The notes beneath the pieces are model-generated. The model searched no databases. It was given only the letters and a program-made list of their open reading frames with translations, and had not been told where the DNA came from. Position numbers and translations under genes: made by a program. Shown in pieces: positions 36,083-48,634 of a stretch of DNA of 64,000 nucleotides. Source of the DNA: Poecilobothrus nobilitatus (lineage: Eukaryota > Arthropoda > Insecta > Diptera > Dolichopodidae); assembly GCA_947095535.1 (NCBI GenBank), contig OX352773.1:1798001-1862000 (forward strand). Direction: 5' to 3'. The stretch's first letter is position 1, and every line of letters starts with the position of its first letter.

Positions 36083-37161
36083 AATAATTAAATTTCTAAT
36101 TTCTTCTAACACTAGCACTGGCTTTCCACATGAATATAAATGATATAGCATTAATGATCAAGCATTTTCATAGGCTTTATAACTCTCTCGATAAAACATA
36201 ACGTTCCTTTTTTTTTTAATTCTCATCAAATGTTTTAAGTTCAAAACAATAATAATTAATGTATTTACATAACTGTATCAATTATTTATGGTCAACTGAT
36301 TTTACTTTGTTTTGAAATGGTATTTTACTAATTTTATAGAATAATGTTAATTTTGTGAACTAAAATATTTTTTTAGTTTTTGTAGATTAGATATAGGACT
36401 ATCAAAAAAATATAATTTAAAATTAAAATACTTATTTGATAATTTAAAAATTAAGCCTAAAATGAGAATACATGAGGGAATTCTGCTATATGAATTAATA
36501 GTTGTTAGGATAGGACTCGTAGTGGAGTGGGAGGGAAAAAAGTATCAATCAAATAAAAACTACTATTTTAAGAATATTGCGAATTATATTTAAGTACACT
36601 AATATATTCTTATTTAGCAAATATATTTTTGAATTACTTTGCTTGTGAACATTTTTATTTTATTAGCCTTAATAATAAATATTATAGTTAGCATTAGAAT
36701 TTGTATAGCTACAAAAATTGTGAAAAGTATAATAGAAAAAATTTAGAAACAACAGTAAGCGAATAACAGAATTGATATTACAAGTATTTGTATTAAATTT
36801 TATTAAAAAATTTTAAAATTTTCCCTTGAGTTTATTAAAATATAAAAAAAATTATAGTGCTTGTATTTCATAATTTTAATAAAATACAAGCACTATATAA
36901 TTTTTGGTAGATACATTCATTATAAAACAAAATTATAAATACATAATTAAATAACTTTTATAAATAAAAATTTGTTCAAAATTTAACTTTGAAAACTTTT
37001 TATATAATTGAAACTAAATTTTTAACTTTTAAAAAAAAAAGTAGGTAATTTAATTTCTAATTAAGTAATTACATAATATCATTGCCCCATAATCAATTAA
37101 AATGAAAAAAATTATTTTTAATTATTTATTTGTAAATTTTTTTTTATATTTTTTTTTTCAG
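36083..37161. other. AT-rich intron end with a 16-bp perfect hairpin
   Basis: Arms TATAGTGCTTGTATTT at 36853-36868 and its exact inverse at 36882-36897, loop of 13. Otherwise homopolymer-rich up to the branch and polypyrimidine region of the last exon. Confidence 0.6.
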
Positions 37162-37591
37162 ATTAAATAACACGACCTTTAATTATCAATCATCTACATC
37201 ACAATCATTCTCTTCTCCCTCATCATTGATATCATCATTCGCATCAAATGTCATTACAAAAAACGATAAAGACGCTCTTATTAGAAACATTGCCAACAAC
37301 TACAACTTCATACCATATCCCAAATATATTAAATTAACATCAAAAGCAAAATCAAATTATAAACATCATAAAAAACATTTTAAATTTACTGTAAAAGATT
37401 GTCGTGTTTCACATTGGAGTAAATGGAGTTCATGTAGTAAAACATGTGGTATCGGGGAAATGCATCGACATAGAAAAATAATTAAACACGTAAGACGTGG
37501 TGGCAAACCATGTCCACCATTACAAGAATCAAAATGGTGTGGTACTGCCAGAGGATGTCATTCACCGCCTTTAACGCTTTATAACTGGTAA
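37162..37591 (+). CDS. Spondin-family gene, thrombospondin type-1 repeat and C terminus
   Basis: The acceptor TTTTTTTTTCAG ends at 37161. The first base completes the TC|A serine codon split with the previous exon, so the frame is fixed by phase. A Ser/Thr/Asn-rich part (SSTSQSFSSPSSLISSF) leads to a basic Lys/His stretch, then one thrombospondin type-1 repeat: DCRVSHWSKWSSCSKTCG, RGGKPC, SKWCGTARGC. It has the WSxW tryptophans, the CSxTCG motif and six cysteines. TSRs are disulphide-bonded extracellular modules that bind matrix and glycans and may be C-mannosylated on WxxW. The frame ends LYNW and TAA at 37589-37591. A GT donor at 37588 offers an alternative end. Confidence 0.92.
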
Positions 37592-37731
37592 TTTATTAAT
37601 TAAATATACATACATATATAAAATATGTTTTAAAATTATATCGTATACTTGTATCATATAAATCATTTTAACTTTGTTTTAAATATATTTTATTTGGTTT
37701 TTATTTTTATTTTTTATTTTTGTCATTATAG

Positions 37732-37744
37732 GTCGAACACATGA
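37732..37744 (+). CDS. Possible alternative terminal exon of the spondin gene
   Basis: If the donor at 37588 (AACTG|GTAATT) is used, a clear acceptor (TTTTTGTCATTATAG) ends at 37731. The phase then gives TG|G TCG AAC ACA TGA, so the protein would end LYNWSNT instead of LYNW. The junction keeps the tryptophan codon intact. AATAAA follows at 37770. Reading straight to TAA at 37589 is equally possible and simpler. Confidence 0.35.
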
Positions 37745-37769
37745 ACGTTATGAAAATAGGTTTTAAGCA

Positions 37770-37775
37770 AATAAA
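37770..37775 (+). promoter_or_regulatory. Candidate polyadenylation signal of the spondin gene
   Basis: AATAAA about 180 bases after the TAA stop, followed by an A-rich run. Many AATAAA motifs occur by chance in DNA this AT-rich. Confidence 0.35.
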
Positions 37776-38109
37776 AAATTAAAAAAAAAATAAATAAATA
37801 TAAATTAGTATTTATATATGAAAATATTTTAAAACAAGTTAAAAATTAATTTTTGTATTATAGAATTGAAAGTAAACAAAAAACTAATAAAAAGTTAAAA
37901 TTAAAAATTAATGAACTTGGAAAACCTTTAGATTTTTGAAGCTTAATCAAAATTTACTGTAGTTAATTGGTTAATGGAATTAAAAGAATCTTATTTTAAA
38001 ATATTTTGATTATGTTTATTCAAATAAAATTTTTATTTAAATAAAATTTCAGCATACAAAAGAACTATAGTAAAATAATTTACTATTTGTTTTTGTTATA
38101 TGTATTTAA

Positions 38110-38941
38110 AGGGGAATGACTTAACTTCCACGGAACATGGAACTTACGTCCTCTTAAATGGACTTAAGTTCCATGAAATTTCTGAACATTTTTTGTTTGA
38201 AGTTATGTCTCAAATAAAATTATACCATAAGTTTGACTTTTCAGTATTTAACTTCAAAGAACAAATATAATCTACATTAAATGTGTACTTTAGTCTACAT
38301 TAAATGTGTATTTCTAGAAAAAGTTTTATAAGTAAAAATTCACTTTTTCCAGAATATTTATATGTATACTTATATAATGTGCGAAATTCTTTATTAGGAG
38401 GGACTTTGGAGTTGGATAGAAAAACAGAGCTTTTCTTTTTTCCATAGTATTTATATATTCGTATATGCGAATTAGGAGAAATTTTAGAGCTGGATTCTGG
38501 AAAATCGTATACTTGTAATCCAGATTTTGTAACTTTTGGGTTTGGGGGCGGCAGTCTTCACTATTTTAAATTTTTTGATATTGCAGTATTTATATAATAA
38601 AAATTATTGGAAAGGATTTTAAAGTAAGTTGCCAAACGTCGTATACGCTTTTTCAGAATCCAACTCTAAAATTCCTCCTTATTCAGAATCTTGCATATAC
38701 GTATATATATGAACACCAAAATGTTTTGCTAATAAAATAGTATTTATCTAAAATAACTATTTGCTTAAAATAAAATTTCCATTTAACTCATAAAAATTTT
38801 TTTTTTTAGTTTTGATGCTTTGGAACTTATGACCATTGCTTTGTCCCTATTTTAATGGAACTTTTTATATAAAAATTGACTTTACTTCCATGGAATTTAA
38901 GTCCATTTAAGAGTAAATCTGTGGAAGTTAAGCATCCCCCC
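38110..38941. mobile_element. 832-bp inverted-repeat element with 8-bp target duplication
   Basis: Flanked by exact GTATTTAA at 38102-38109 and 38942-38949. The ends are inverted over about 60-70 bp (left aggggaatgacttaacttcc; right reads ggggggatgcttaacttcc on the other strand; both share tcttaaatggactta). An inner inverted pair (38455-38512 versus 38646-38710, around ggattctg.aaa.cgtatac) and a nearby direct copy at 38365-38420 give a fold-back interior. No coding. The 8-bp duplication fits hAT or P superfamily mobilisation. Confidence 0.88.
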
Positions 38942-38949
38942 GTATTTAA

Positions 38950-40176
38950 CAATTGAGAATTTCAAAAATATACATACATGCATATGTATATACATACAGA
39001 TATAACTTATAAATTTATCGATTTTACGTGCATTCTGTTGTAAACTATACTATATTATTTCAATTGCTAATTGCAAATTTGTTCTTGAATTAAATATATT
39101 GTTAATAAGATATAATTTTTTACTTTTAAATATTAATTAAATTTAAATTTATTTGTTTATTGTTTTGTGTTTATTTAGAATTGTATAAAATATAAGTTAA
39201 TAAAATTTTTAGTTAACTAAATGTATTTTATGTTAAATTTTTTTATTTAATAATTACAAATATAATATTTTATATATCAAAATATTTTTCTTATATTGAT
39301 TAATAAAAAATTTTAAATAACTAAAGATTTTTAAAAAAATGTGAATAATATATTATATACTTACAACTATAGGAGATTATAAAATAATTATAGTTTAATA
39401 ATTAACAAAAAATAAAAATAAAATGAAAATGAAAATAAAAAATCTAAATTTGATATAAAGAAAAGAACAAATAAATAAATAAATAAAACCCTAGTATTTA
39501 AAAACAAATTATATAGTATTTAAAAAAAATGAAACAATAAAAACAATTAAATTCAAAATAAATACTATTATATTATTTTGTTATAAAAAGAAGGACTATT
39601 TGACAATATATACATATAATATATTTAAATACAATTGCAAACATTTTACAATTAACTCTTAAATGTCCACTAAAAGACAAATATAGAGTTAATAAATTTT
39701 AATTTTGAAAAAAAAACTAATGGTGTTACCAAAGTGTATATATAATTAATGAATAAAATTACAATAAAATTTACGTGCATTCTTAACTTTATTTTTAATT
39801 TTTATATAACGTTTTGTTATATCACCTTAAAAGCTTTATTTTTATTATAACAGTTTTTTATGACCACAAATGAAACAAAAATTTTTTAAATATTAAAAAA
39901 AGCTCTTGAAAATAGAAAAATAAAAGTGATATATCAATAGTTATATTATAATATTTAATTACAAATAAAAATCATATTCAAGATGTTTAAGTAATTTCTT
40001 TTAACTTTATTTCCATAAATTTTCAATAATTTAATATTAACGATAAAACATAACCTTTAATATTATTCTGAACTGTACTTATTTTGAACTAAATTTAAAA
40101 ATTGAATTGTTATTTTTTAATTTTCGAAAAAAATTTCTCTAACTTAAAGTTCATATGAATTTAATTTTTAAATAAT
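38950..40176. other. AT-rich intergenic DNA
   Basis: Homopolymers and (AAAT)n runs near 39470. No gene or repeat end seen. Confidence 0.6.
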
Positions 40177-40184
40177 TAATAAAC

Positions 40185-40665
40185 AGGGAGCACTACGAAT
40201 GCTCTTATCTCAAAAACTCGTTTTATTAAAATCTTGTTTTTTAAAATTTTGTTTTCTTTTAAATCTCGGTAAATCTCTTCTTTTTTTCACAAAATACAGA
40301 AAAAATAAGAAATTTTTATTGTTATTTATCGAATAATAGTAGGAGTAATTTTCAAAAGGAGGAGTTGGATTCCAAATCAGGGTTTTAATAATTTATTTAG
40401 CGAGGGTTTGGGGGCAAAGACTTTCATCTTGCAAAACAAATGTATGAAAAAAAAAATTAGGTGGTATTTTAGTGTTTAAAAACCCAACCTCTCACACCAT
40501 CTGTTTCTTTTTAAAAATGTGCTAAAAATAAAAAAAAGAAGCAATAAAGAACGAGATTTTAAGAAGCGAGAGATTTTGATAAAATAAGATTTCGATAAAA
40601 CGAAATATTAAGAAACAAGAATTTAAAAAACGAGATTTTGCCAAACGAGTATTTGTTCCCAACGC
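40185..40665. mobile_element. hAT-type MITE, 481 bp, 8-bp target duplication
   Basis: Exact TAATAAAC at 40177-40184 and 40666-40673. The right end reads AGCGTTGGGAACAAATACTC on the minus strand and the left end AGGGAGCACTACGAATGCTC, typical hAT-style termini. Both ends hold repeated AAAATCTCGTTTT-like motifs as subterminal repeats. The interior (ggagttggattccaaatcag, gcgagggtttgggggc) is shared with the elements at 38.1 and 55.8 kb. Confidence 0.88.
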
Positions 40666-40673
40666 TAATAAAC

Positions 40674-41807
40674 ATCATTGATACATTGATTCTTAATGTA
40701 TTAGCCAATCATTTTATTTTTATGTAAAAGTAGTATTTTAAAATAAAAATATTAAAATAAAAGTTTAATTTAAAAAAAAAAGTTAAAATATAATGCAATC
40801 TAAAATTATAAATTAAATATTAAAAAGAAGACTTCAAATCAAGTGTAGTTTTATCTCTTACAAAATATTTTTCTATTTTTAAAATGTTATGATTCTTGAA
40901 TAGAATAAAATCGTACTTACAATCTTAATTTTTTACCAAAAATTTCTAAAGAATTTATAAAATAATAATTTCAAATTTTTGTGTGAATATTATATGGAAT
41001 TAACTAATGGAAGTAGAAATGTACAAAGGATTCGCACATTACAAAAATTAAATTAAAGTTCACTTGTTTCAGTTTTTTTTTTTTTAATTTTGAGTAAAGA
41101 AAAAAATTCGAAAATTATCTAAAAATCTTGAAATTTAAAGATTTTATTTTCTCATTTTGACCTAATTATTATGATTTTAATTTAACTATTATCTATATAA
41201 ATTCTATGTATGTTATATTATTTTCAATAAATATATACCCTTTCAAAACTAACAATAAAATGCGAGTGTTTTTGTTTTTTTTTATTTATTAACAATATAT
41301 TTATAGCTTATCCCGTACGATTAAAAATCATCATCATTACACTGATTTTAAATCTTCTTTTACAAAAATATAGAATTAAAAATTAAATAACAAAAAATTA
41401 AAAATGTAAGATACAAAATAAATGTATAAACTAAACTACAAGATTAAACTTAAAAAGTAATTTAAAAAATGTAGTGTAAAATTATTATTAAACCAAATGA
41501 AAATGAAAACTATGATTAATTAATAAAATTTAAAGTAAATTTTTGTACAAGATTGTTGTTTTTTATTTGGTTATTCATTCAAAACTTAAGGGTTTTCTCC
41601 TAAAAAATTTTCAAATAAAAATTTTTCCCAAAAACAATTTATTTTATAAGATTTATTTTATAATTATTTATTTTATAATTTTAATAATAATTTTATTATT
41701 AAAATTATCTTTATGAGATTAAAATTAATTCTAACAAAATTCTAAGATAAGTTTCAACATCTAAAATTTAGAGTTTGCGTTTTTCTTTTTATATCGAACT
41801 TTTTTAT
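40674..41807. other. AT-rich intergenic DNA
   Basis: No gene, RNA or repeat end recognised. Confidence 0.6.
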
Positions 41808-42793
41808 ACCCGTATGAACTATGTTCAAGGGTATAATAAATTTGCCATTACGCTTGTGACAGCTTAAAGGAGTCGAGCTAGATATAGTGTCAAAGATATG
41901 GATCGGTTCAGAATTGAATTCTGATTCGATTAAGCCGTGTACGTCCGTCCGTCCGTCCGCACGATAACTTAAAAAATAAAGAAGCTAGTAGGCTGAAATT
42001 GTTTTTACGTCACTTTTACAAAATTGTTGGTTTTGCTATTTAAATCCAACATTTTCGGTCGCTGGGTTCGAGTAGCTATCATTCTTGGGTTCGAGTAGCT
42101 ACCAACTTCTTTCTTTATAATTTTGCAAATGATGATCAAGTTTTATGGCAACAACTTTTGCAAAATTTGGTTGTGATGGTACGACAGGTTCGAGTAGCTG
42201 CCATACAACTTCTCTTTTTAAATGAAAATAACTCAATGTCTACTGAAGCTAGGAATCTGAAATTTAGTAAAGAGGTGTCGAGTTACATGCCAACAACTTT
42301 TGCAAAATTTGATTGGTCTAGAGCAGCCGGTTCAAGCTTCTTGCACCTCTTGGAACTTAATGAAGCTAGGGGTCTGAAATCTTACAAATGATGATCAAGT
42401 TTTATTGCTGGAACTTCTGTAAAATTTGGTTGTCCTGGTGCAACAGGTTCTGGTAGCTGCCATACAACTTCTCGGTTTAAATGAAAATACCTCAGTGTCT
42501 ATTATAGCTAGCTATCTGAAATTTAGTGAAAAGATGTCGAGTTACATGCCAACAACTTTTGTAAAATTTGGTTGTGCTTGTGCAATAGATTCGTTAATGT
42601 TCGATTCGTTGTGTAATAGATTCGGGTAGCTGTCATACAACTCCACAATTTGCATAAATATGTTTCTGTAGTTAACGTCGGTACTAAAACATCTGAAAGT
42701 TTTTAAAAGATAGTCAATTTTTATAGAAACAGGGTATATTACGTTCATATGGGTATCCGAGAGTTGATACAGTCTACTCTACTGCACTCTTTT
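41808..42793 (+). mobile_element. Repeat family C, copy 4, complete
   Basis: Starts ttatacccgtatgaac, with (GTCC)4 near 41946 and core cacgataacttaaaaaata. The body has several copies of gcaacaacttttgcaaaatt / gtagctgccatacaac units. It ends gttcatatgggtatccgag and gcactctttt. Uninterrupted reference for reading the nested pair at 25.4-27.3 kb. Short open frames in it (caacaacttttgcaaaattt as NNFCKI-like units) are repeat-borne. Confidence 0.85.
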
Positions 42794-43291
42794 CTTATGA
42801 TTTTAAATTAAATGTTAATTATTATTATTATTATATTTATTTTCTAAGAAAAAAAAATGGGCATAATTTTGAAACCAGTTCCGATGTACTTTATTATTAC
42901 ATTGATATTATTGATATTATTATACCAGAGTTGGAAGCCTTTACAATGAAACGGTGAACTCTTCAGCACTACGTCATTTGTCTCATTATTAACTTAATTC
43001 TTAATTATTATTGGTTAGTTTTTATACTTTCAAACTTTAGATCAATACAAACTTAAATTTTACATTTTTTTTATATAAATAATGGTACCTATACATTCTG
43101 CTTTTTTCTAGCTGAAATTACAGAACTTATGAAAGCCAATTGAAGGAAATAAAATTATCAAAATCAAAATTTAAAAAAAAAGTTTTATTTAATCGCCATC
43201 AAAACGATATCTTATTAATAATTCTAAAAAAAATAAGTTAACTAATTACAAATAATTTTTTTTTAAATAAACATAAAAAATTATTTTTATA
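42794..43291. other. AT-rich intergenic DNA
   Basis: No feature recognised. Ends at the TA target of the next element. Confidence 0.5.
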
Positions 43292-43795
43292 CAGTAAAAA
43301 CTCCATATAACGAACCGCCTAAATTCACATATTTTTGTCTGAAATATAGAGAAGTTTGCTAAAGAACCAAAAAAAAAGTTTATATCTTACGTTCTTTCCC
43401 CATTCTGAAAAATTTTTTTATGAAAATAAAAAGTTTAAAAATTAATGAAAAATAATTTTACATTGCACCTTTTTACATAAATATTTTTACCGAAACAAAT
43501 TTTAAATTTGAATTGATATTTGACATTTAGTATAAAAATTAATTTGACATTTATGTAGATTTTTTAAGATTTTTAAAATATTTTTAAAATTTTTGTGAAT
43601 AGTTCGTAAAATGGAGTAACAATTTTTAAACAATGGAAAACTGAATTTGTTCGTTATTAAGAGATGTTCGTTAAATAGAAGTTATATAGATATTTTTTTC
43701 TTCTAAAAAGTTGTAGTAATGCTAATTTAGTATAAATTGTTCGTTAAATACAAATGTTCGCTAAATAGAAGGTTCGTTATATGAAGTTTTTACTG
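43292..43795. mobile_element. pogo/Tigger-like MITE, 504 bp
   Basis: Ends CAGTAAAAACTCCATATAAC and, on the other strand, CAGTAAAAACTTCATATAAC, followed by GAACC on both. TA on both sides is the Tc1/mariner/pogo target. GTTCGTTAAATAGAAG-like motifs recur four times next to the right end. No coding. Confidence 0.88.
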
Positions 43796-46700
43796 TATAT
43801 ACATTATTATGTGTATCGAATAGGTTGCTGCTCATTGAAAAATACTTAAATGCACTCCTTAGAAAAGAAACAAAACTTTCGAAATAAATTTAAAAAAAGT
43901 AATATTAATTTCAAATCAATTGTATTTCTATTTTAAGAGGATAAAAATCGAACAAAAATTACTGAACAAATCAGAACAAGGATTTATGTATATTATGTGA
44001 GTATGTATATATGTATATAATAAAATATATACATATGTGTTTTGAATATGTCAATGTTTTTGTATATATATATATACCTAATAGCAAAACATATTCAAAG
44101 TGTAATCGGATTACATTTAACAATGTTTCGTAATCTGCGTCTTTTCACAAGGCAACAACTCAAAAAAATATATTTTTTTCTAACAAATTTTGCCACTTAC
44201 ATACACATATATATGTACATTTACATACATATATAAATTTCAAAAATTATTTTGATTTTTTCTATTTAACACCGCACAAAATACATACATTTCAAAATTT
44301 TGAAAAAAAAAAAACATTCTGAAAAATCGTGAGAAGAAAACATTATCAAAATATGTATGTACCTACAAGTATTTATATGTATATTTATAAATAAATATAT
44401 GTATTTGAAGCACAATTGGATGGAAACTTTCTTCCTTTATAAAGAAAATTTAATAAATATACAGTTCGCGTCAATAAATAAAAGTATAAAACAAGTGCTA
44501 TTTAGTTTTTAGATCTAATAATAAAGTCGTCTAACATAATATTAAAAACATAAAAAATTTTGTAATCAATTTTAATCTAACTCTTCTTAAACTAACTATA
44601 CTTTTAATAATTATATGAGCAGTAAAAAATAATTTCAAAGCCCTTTTTGTGACGATTTCTATATTATGGATGTTGTAGACATGCTTTGTACTTAATTCGC
44701 CTAAGAATAAATTATTTTTTATTTATACAGAAAGAAAATCTTGTAGACTTTTATCTGACATTCAGTGTAAATAAATAAAGAAGGCTTAGATAATAAAATA
44801 TAAAAAATTGAAAGGAACTTGATCCTGTCGTATGATATTTTGTTAATAATGTAAGTAAAAAAAAACAGTAATAAAAAATAACAAAAACAAATTTATTTAA
44901 CTTTTTTTTATCTCTTTTATATATACATATGTATATACATACATATGTACATGCAGATAAAAATGTATATTCTATTATTTTGCTATTTTGTTTGATGATG
45001 ACTTTCTGTTCCAATTATACCTTACAATCTTGTAATGGAACATACATACATACATAATATGTATATAAAAACCGAATAATATCAACTATCAAGTCTCCTT
45101 TTATGTAAAGAAGTTTAATATATTAAATATCTACATTATATTCCCTAAATATCAAAAATATGTATTCCATAATACATATGTACATATGTATGTATATAAA
45201 AATGTTGTCATGTTAGTTTTGTTTTTAGCGGAAAAAAGACAAATTCTTAAAAAGTGTTTTTATTATTTTCTTCTTTTTATTTTTTTGAAACAAAAATAAA
45301 GTTTCATTTATTTTATTCCAGTAGTAGTTCGAGAAAGTACAAATCCAGATCTTATATTGCAATGTTGGAAGTTTGTTTTAATTGGAAGGCAAATGGCTGA
45401 AATATAATGTAAATTTTTGATGTTATGATGTATAATAATAATAAAATAAATTACTTTATAAATAAATAATAGTATTTAACTAATATAATAACGATGGTCT
45501 TAAGTAATGTTACATAATCCCTCATATGTGATAATATAGGTAGGTACATTTAAATTTTTTTTTAATTAAAATGTTAAAAGTATTGAAATCATAAAAAATT
45601 ATAAGTTTGTTTTCAAATTACTCAATTCAGTAAGTTTTAATGTTTTAAGACTTATTATTTTTTAAGAACAAAATTAAATTCTCTAATTTTAAGGTTTAAA
45701 ATATTTTCACTTTAATATAAATTATAATAATGTAAGCACGTTATAGAAAAGATTAGAAAATATTCTGAAAACTAAAAATTGGTGAACCTAATAAATTGAG
45801 AAGTATAAAATTGAGTTCAATTTTGAAATAAATTATTTATGGGTAATCTTCATTTTTAGGCAATTTATCTGCACAGTGCATATATGCAAATTTCAGCTAA
45901 TAAAACTTATATTTATGAACTCAAAAAAAATGCAAGTGGAAAATTTCACAGAATTAGCTTTATTTTATACAGATATGTTATAATTTATTTAAGAAAATAA
46001 GTAATAAGGTATATGTGTATCTTTGACATTATCGATAAAAAAAATTCTTTTTTTTTTTGCAGAATGCAGAGTGAGGTCACCAAAAAAATTTTTGAATAAG
46101 TTGCAAAGTAATCTTTCAATCAAATTTTTGCTTTTTCTTATAACTTTTATTTTTGTTATAATGTTGTTTCACGTTTAAAAATTGAATTTTTATTGAACGT
46201 CATGCTTATAATGATTATAAGTTTCCTTGTATTTTTATGATTATTGAATCAGTAAGTCAATATATTTTATAAATTTTCTTTTCAGTTCATTACCAAACGT
46301 TGCTTTACATAAATTTTATTTTACATAAAGGAAGGGTAGGTGTTTATTAAAAAAAAAATTAAAATATCAAAATGGAATAAAATTCATATGAAATAGGTAC
46401 TTAAACAGCTGTAAATTAAAGTGGAATAAAAAAAAAATACAAAAAACTATAATAAATAAATTGCATGAATATTCGTTAAGCAATTTCTTTTGAAAATAAA
46501 GTGAGATTTCCGCTTGTGTTTTACAGAGTTCGTACATTTTTTTTAAATCATTCAGATTATTTTACTTTAGTAATAAATAAAGAACATATTGTATATAGTA
46601 TTTTATCGTTTATTGTCTAAAATTTTATTTGTAAATATAATCGAACGAGAGACAAAAAGAACCTTAAAATTAAAAATTTACTGAATTTATCATAATATTC

Positions 46701-46988
46701 AAAACTAAAAGTTTTGGGACAAAAAAATCTAATAAATTTATGGAGAATAATCTTGCGCAAATACTAAATAACTTTCTTAATTACATCAAAAATCTTTTAC
46801 TTTTATGTTAGCTCTATTTCAATCAAGAAATTAATATTAAAATAATATGACTATTATAATTTAAATCAATTTCATGAAATTATAAAAAATTATTTAGACC
46901 AACTTCGCAAGTTTAGTGATTTTTAATATTTTTTTAACTATTTATTTCAAGCAATATATTTTATTTAATATAATAAATTTCATTTCAT
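43796..46988. other. AT-rich intergenic DNA with microsatellites
   Basis: (CATATGTA)-type runs at about 43985-44035, 44195-44235, 44925-44955 and 45160-45205. A weak exon-like signal lies at 45322-45407. Nothing else recognised. Confidence 0.6.
45322..45407 (+). other. Weak exon-like segment
   Basis: A good acceptor (TTTATTTTATTCCAG) ends at 45321. One frame then reads VVRESTNPDLILQCWKFVL and IGRQMAEI before TAA at 45405-45407. Composition is richer and less repetitive than its flanks. No family recognised and no partner exon found. Confidence 0.2.
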
Positions 46989-47162
46989 GGGGCCTTGGCC
47001 CTTGGTGGTCTAGTCGGTAAGAGCGTACAAAATACGCTATAAACACCGAGGGAATGTTGCAATCCCACACACATCGTAAGAGTTATTCCCCCTTACGACA
47101 TTTACAGCCACGCCTGAAAAGGAAAGGCTGTATAATTTCCTGTTCACATTTATTAAAAAAAA
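46989..47162 (+). mobile_element. SINE1, second copy
   Basis: Forward copy with A box GGTCTAGTCGGTAAGAGCG, degraded B box (gttgcaatccc), the body hairpin (TCGTAAGAG / CCCTTACGA) and the tail tttcctgttcacatttatt with A-run. Confidence 0.88.
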
Positions 47163-47429
47163 GATACATTTCACATAATATTTGTTCCGAGGATCTTCTA
47201 CCCATACAGAATTAAATTAAATTGGTAAACTTATTGCCAAAATAATACTTTTAAATGGGAATGCTTAGGAAAGAAAAAAATAAAACCAAAACCATTATTA
47301 GCGGCATTTAGGACTTTAAAAAGTTCACCGTATAAAGCCAAATTAGTTTGTAAAAAATACAAATAACGTTTTTTTATGCCTGTTTTTTTGCTGTTTTTTA
47401 TATTGAATCTTTATAATAAAAAGTAAAAA

Positions 47430-47700
47430 TCTGGGTTTTTCCAAAATAGGGGTTTGGCCACGAAATCCCAAATACAAAATTTTAAACACAAAATCCTAAA
47501 TTCAAAATCCCAAAATTCAAAATCCCAAATTCAAAAATCCGAAAATTTCAAAATCATAAAGTTATTATGATCCGTTTTTAATTTTTTTATTTCAGAATTT
47601 TTTATTTCAAAAAAATATCTATTGCAAAAACTGTAATTCAGAGTTTTCCTAATTCTCCCTCCTAATTCAGAATCTCGCATATACATATTTAAATATAATA
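47430..47700. mobile_element. Partial element with AAATCCCAAA subterminal repeats
   Basis: Starts taggggtttggccacgaaat, then AAATCCCAAA or close variants about six times. The right part (cctcctaattcagaatctcg, catatacatattt) matches the inner arm of the element at 38110-38941. No right terminus found. Confidence 0.65.
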
Positions 47701-48634
47701 AAAGACAATCTGCTGCTGATTAGTGTGCTCTACTGTTATGTTAAATGTTAATTTAACATTGATATGTATAAAAAAAACTAAAAAGTCCTTAACATTGATA
47801 ACAGAAAAATAGAAAAAAGGAAAACTTCAAATGTTGTTGAAGAGAAATAAAAAAATAAAACAGTGCGTAAAGCTTTTAAAGGAGCACAATTTAAAATATA
47901 AAATCGCAATAATATTTTCAATTAAATTTTGAATTTTTTCTATGTAACATTTTCTTAATTTTATGCTATCTTTTATGCTTTTCCTTTCCAGCCAATAATA
48001 TAGACATATGAATAAATTTATGGGTATTACATACATATATAGGTACATAGTTTCAGATTCATTATTTTTTAGTTTAAATTAACACAATATCAATTATGTA
48101 ATAGCAACAATTATATTTATGTATGCATATGAAGGGTGAATAAATATAAACGAACGAACAAAAAAAATCGGAATGAAATTCTTAGCGTACCTAATAACAG
48201 AAAACAAAAAAAAAGGAACATGTAATACTGCAAAGTAAAATAAAAACGAATAAGAAAAAAAAACAAAAAAATGTTACTTTGATTGTTTTTAAATATTTAA
48301 GTCTATTTCTTACATATCCGTACATCTGATATTTACCTACATAACAGATAGAAAAAAAGAACTATTAAAATGTTATACTATGGAAAAAAAGAAGAAACAA
48401 GGCAGTGTATAAATCAAAGTTTTTAAAGGGTTGTATTTTTAAATAGAAATAAAGAACATTATAAAATTTGCAATATTATTTTTATTTAAATTTTTGCTAC
48501 GTAACTTTTCTTAATTTTTTAAAAATCTTGCCACAATAATAATATAATATAATACAATGCAACAATCACAAGTTCAGCCCATAATATAAATATATGAATG
48601 AATATATGAGTTTATATTTTTTATTTGTTTTTTT
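47701..48634. other. AT-rich intergenic DNA
   Basis: No feature recognised. The open frames here lack family motifs. Confidence 0.6.

Noticed and set aside
43292..43795. Origin or regulatory cluster suggested by GTTCGTTAAATAGAAG repeats
   Set aside because: Terminal CAGTAAAAACT inverted repeats and flanking TA explain it as a pogo-like MITE.
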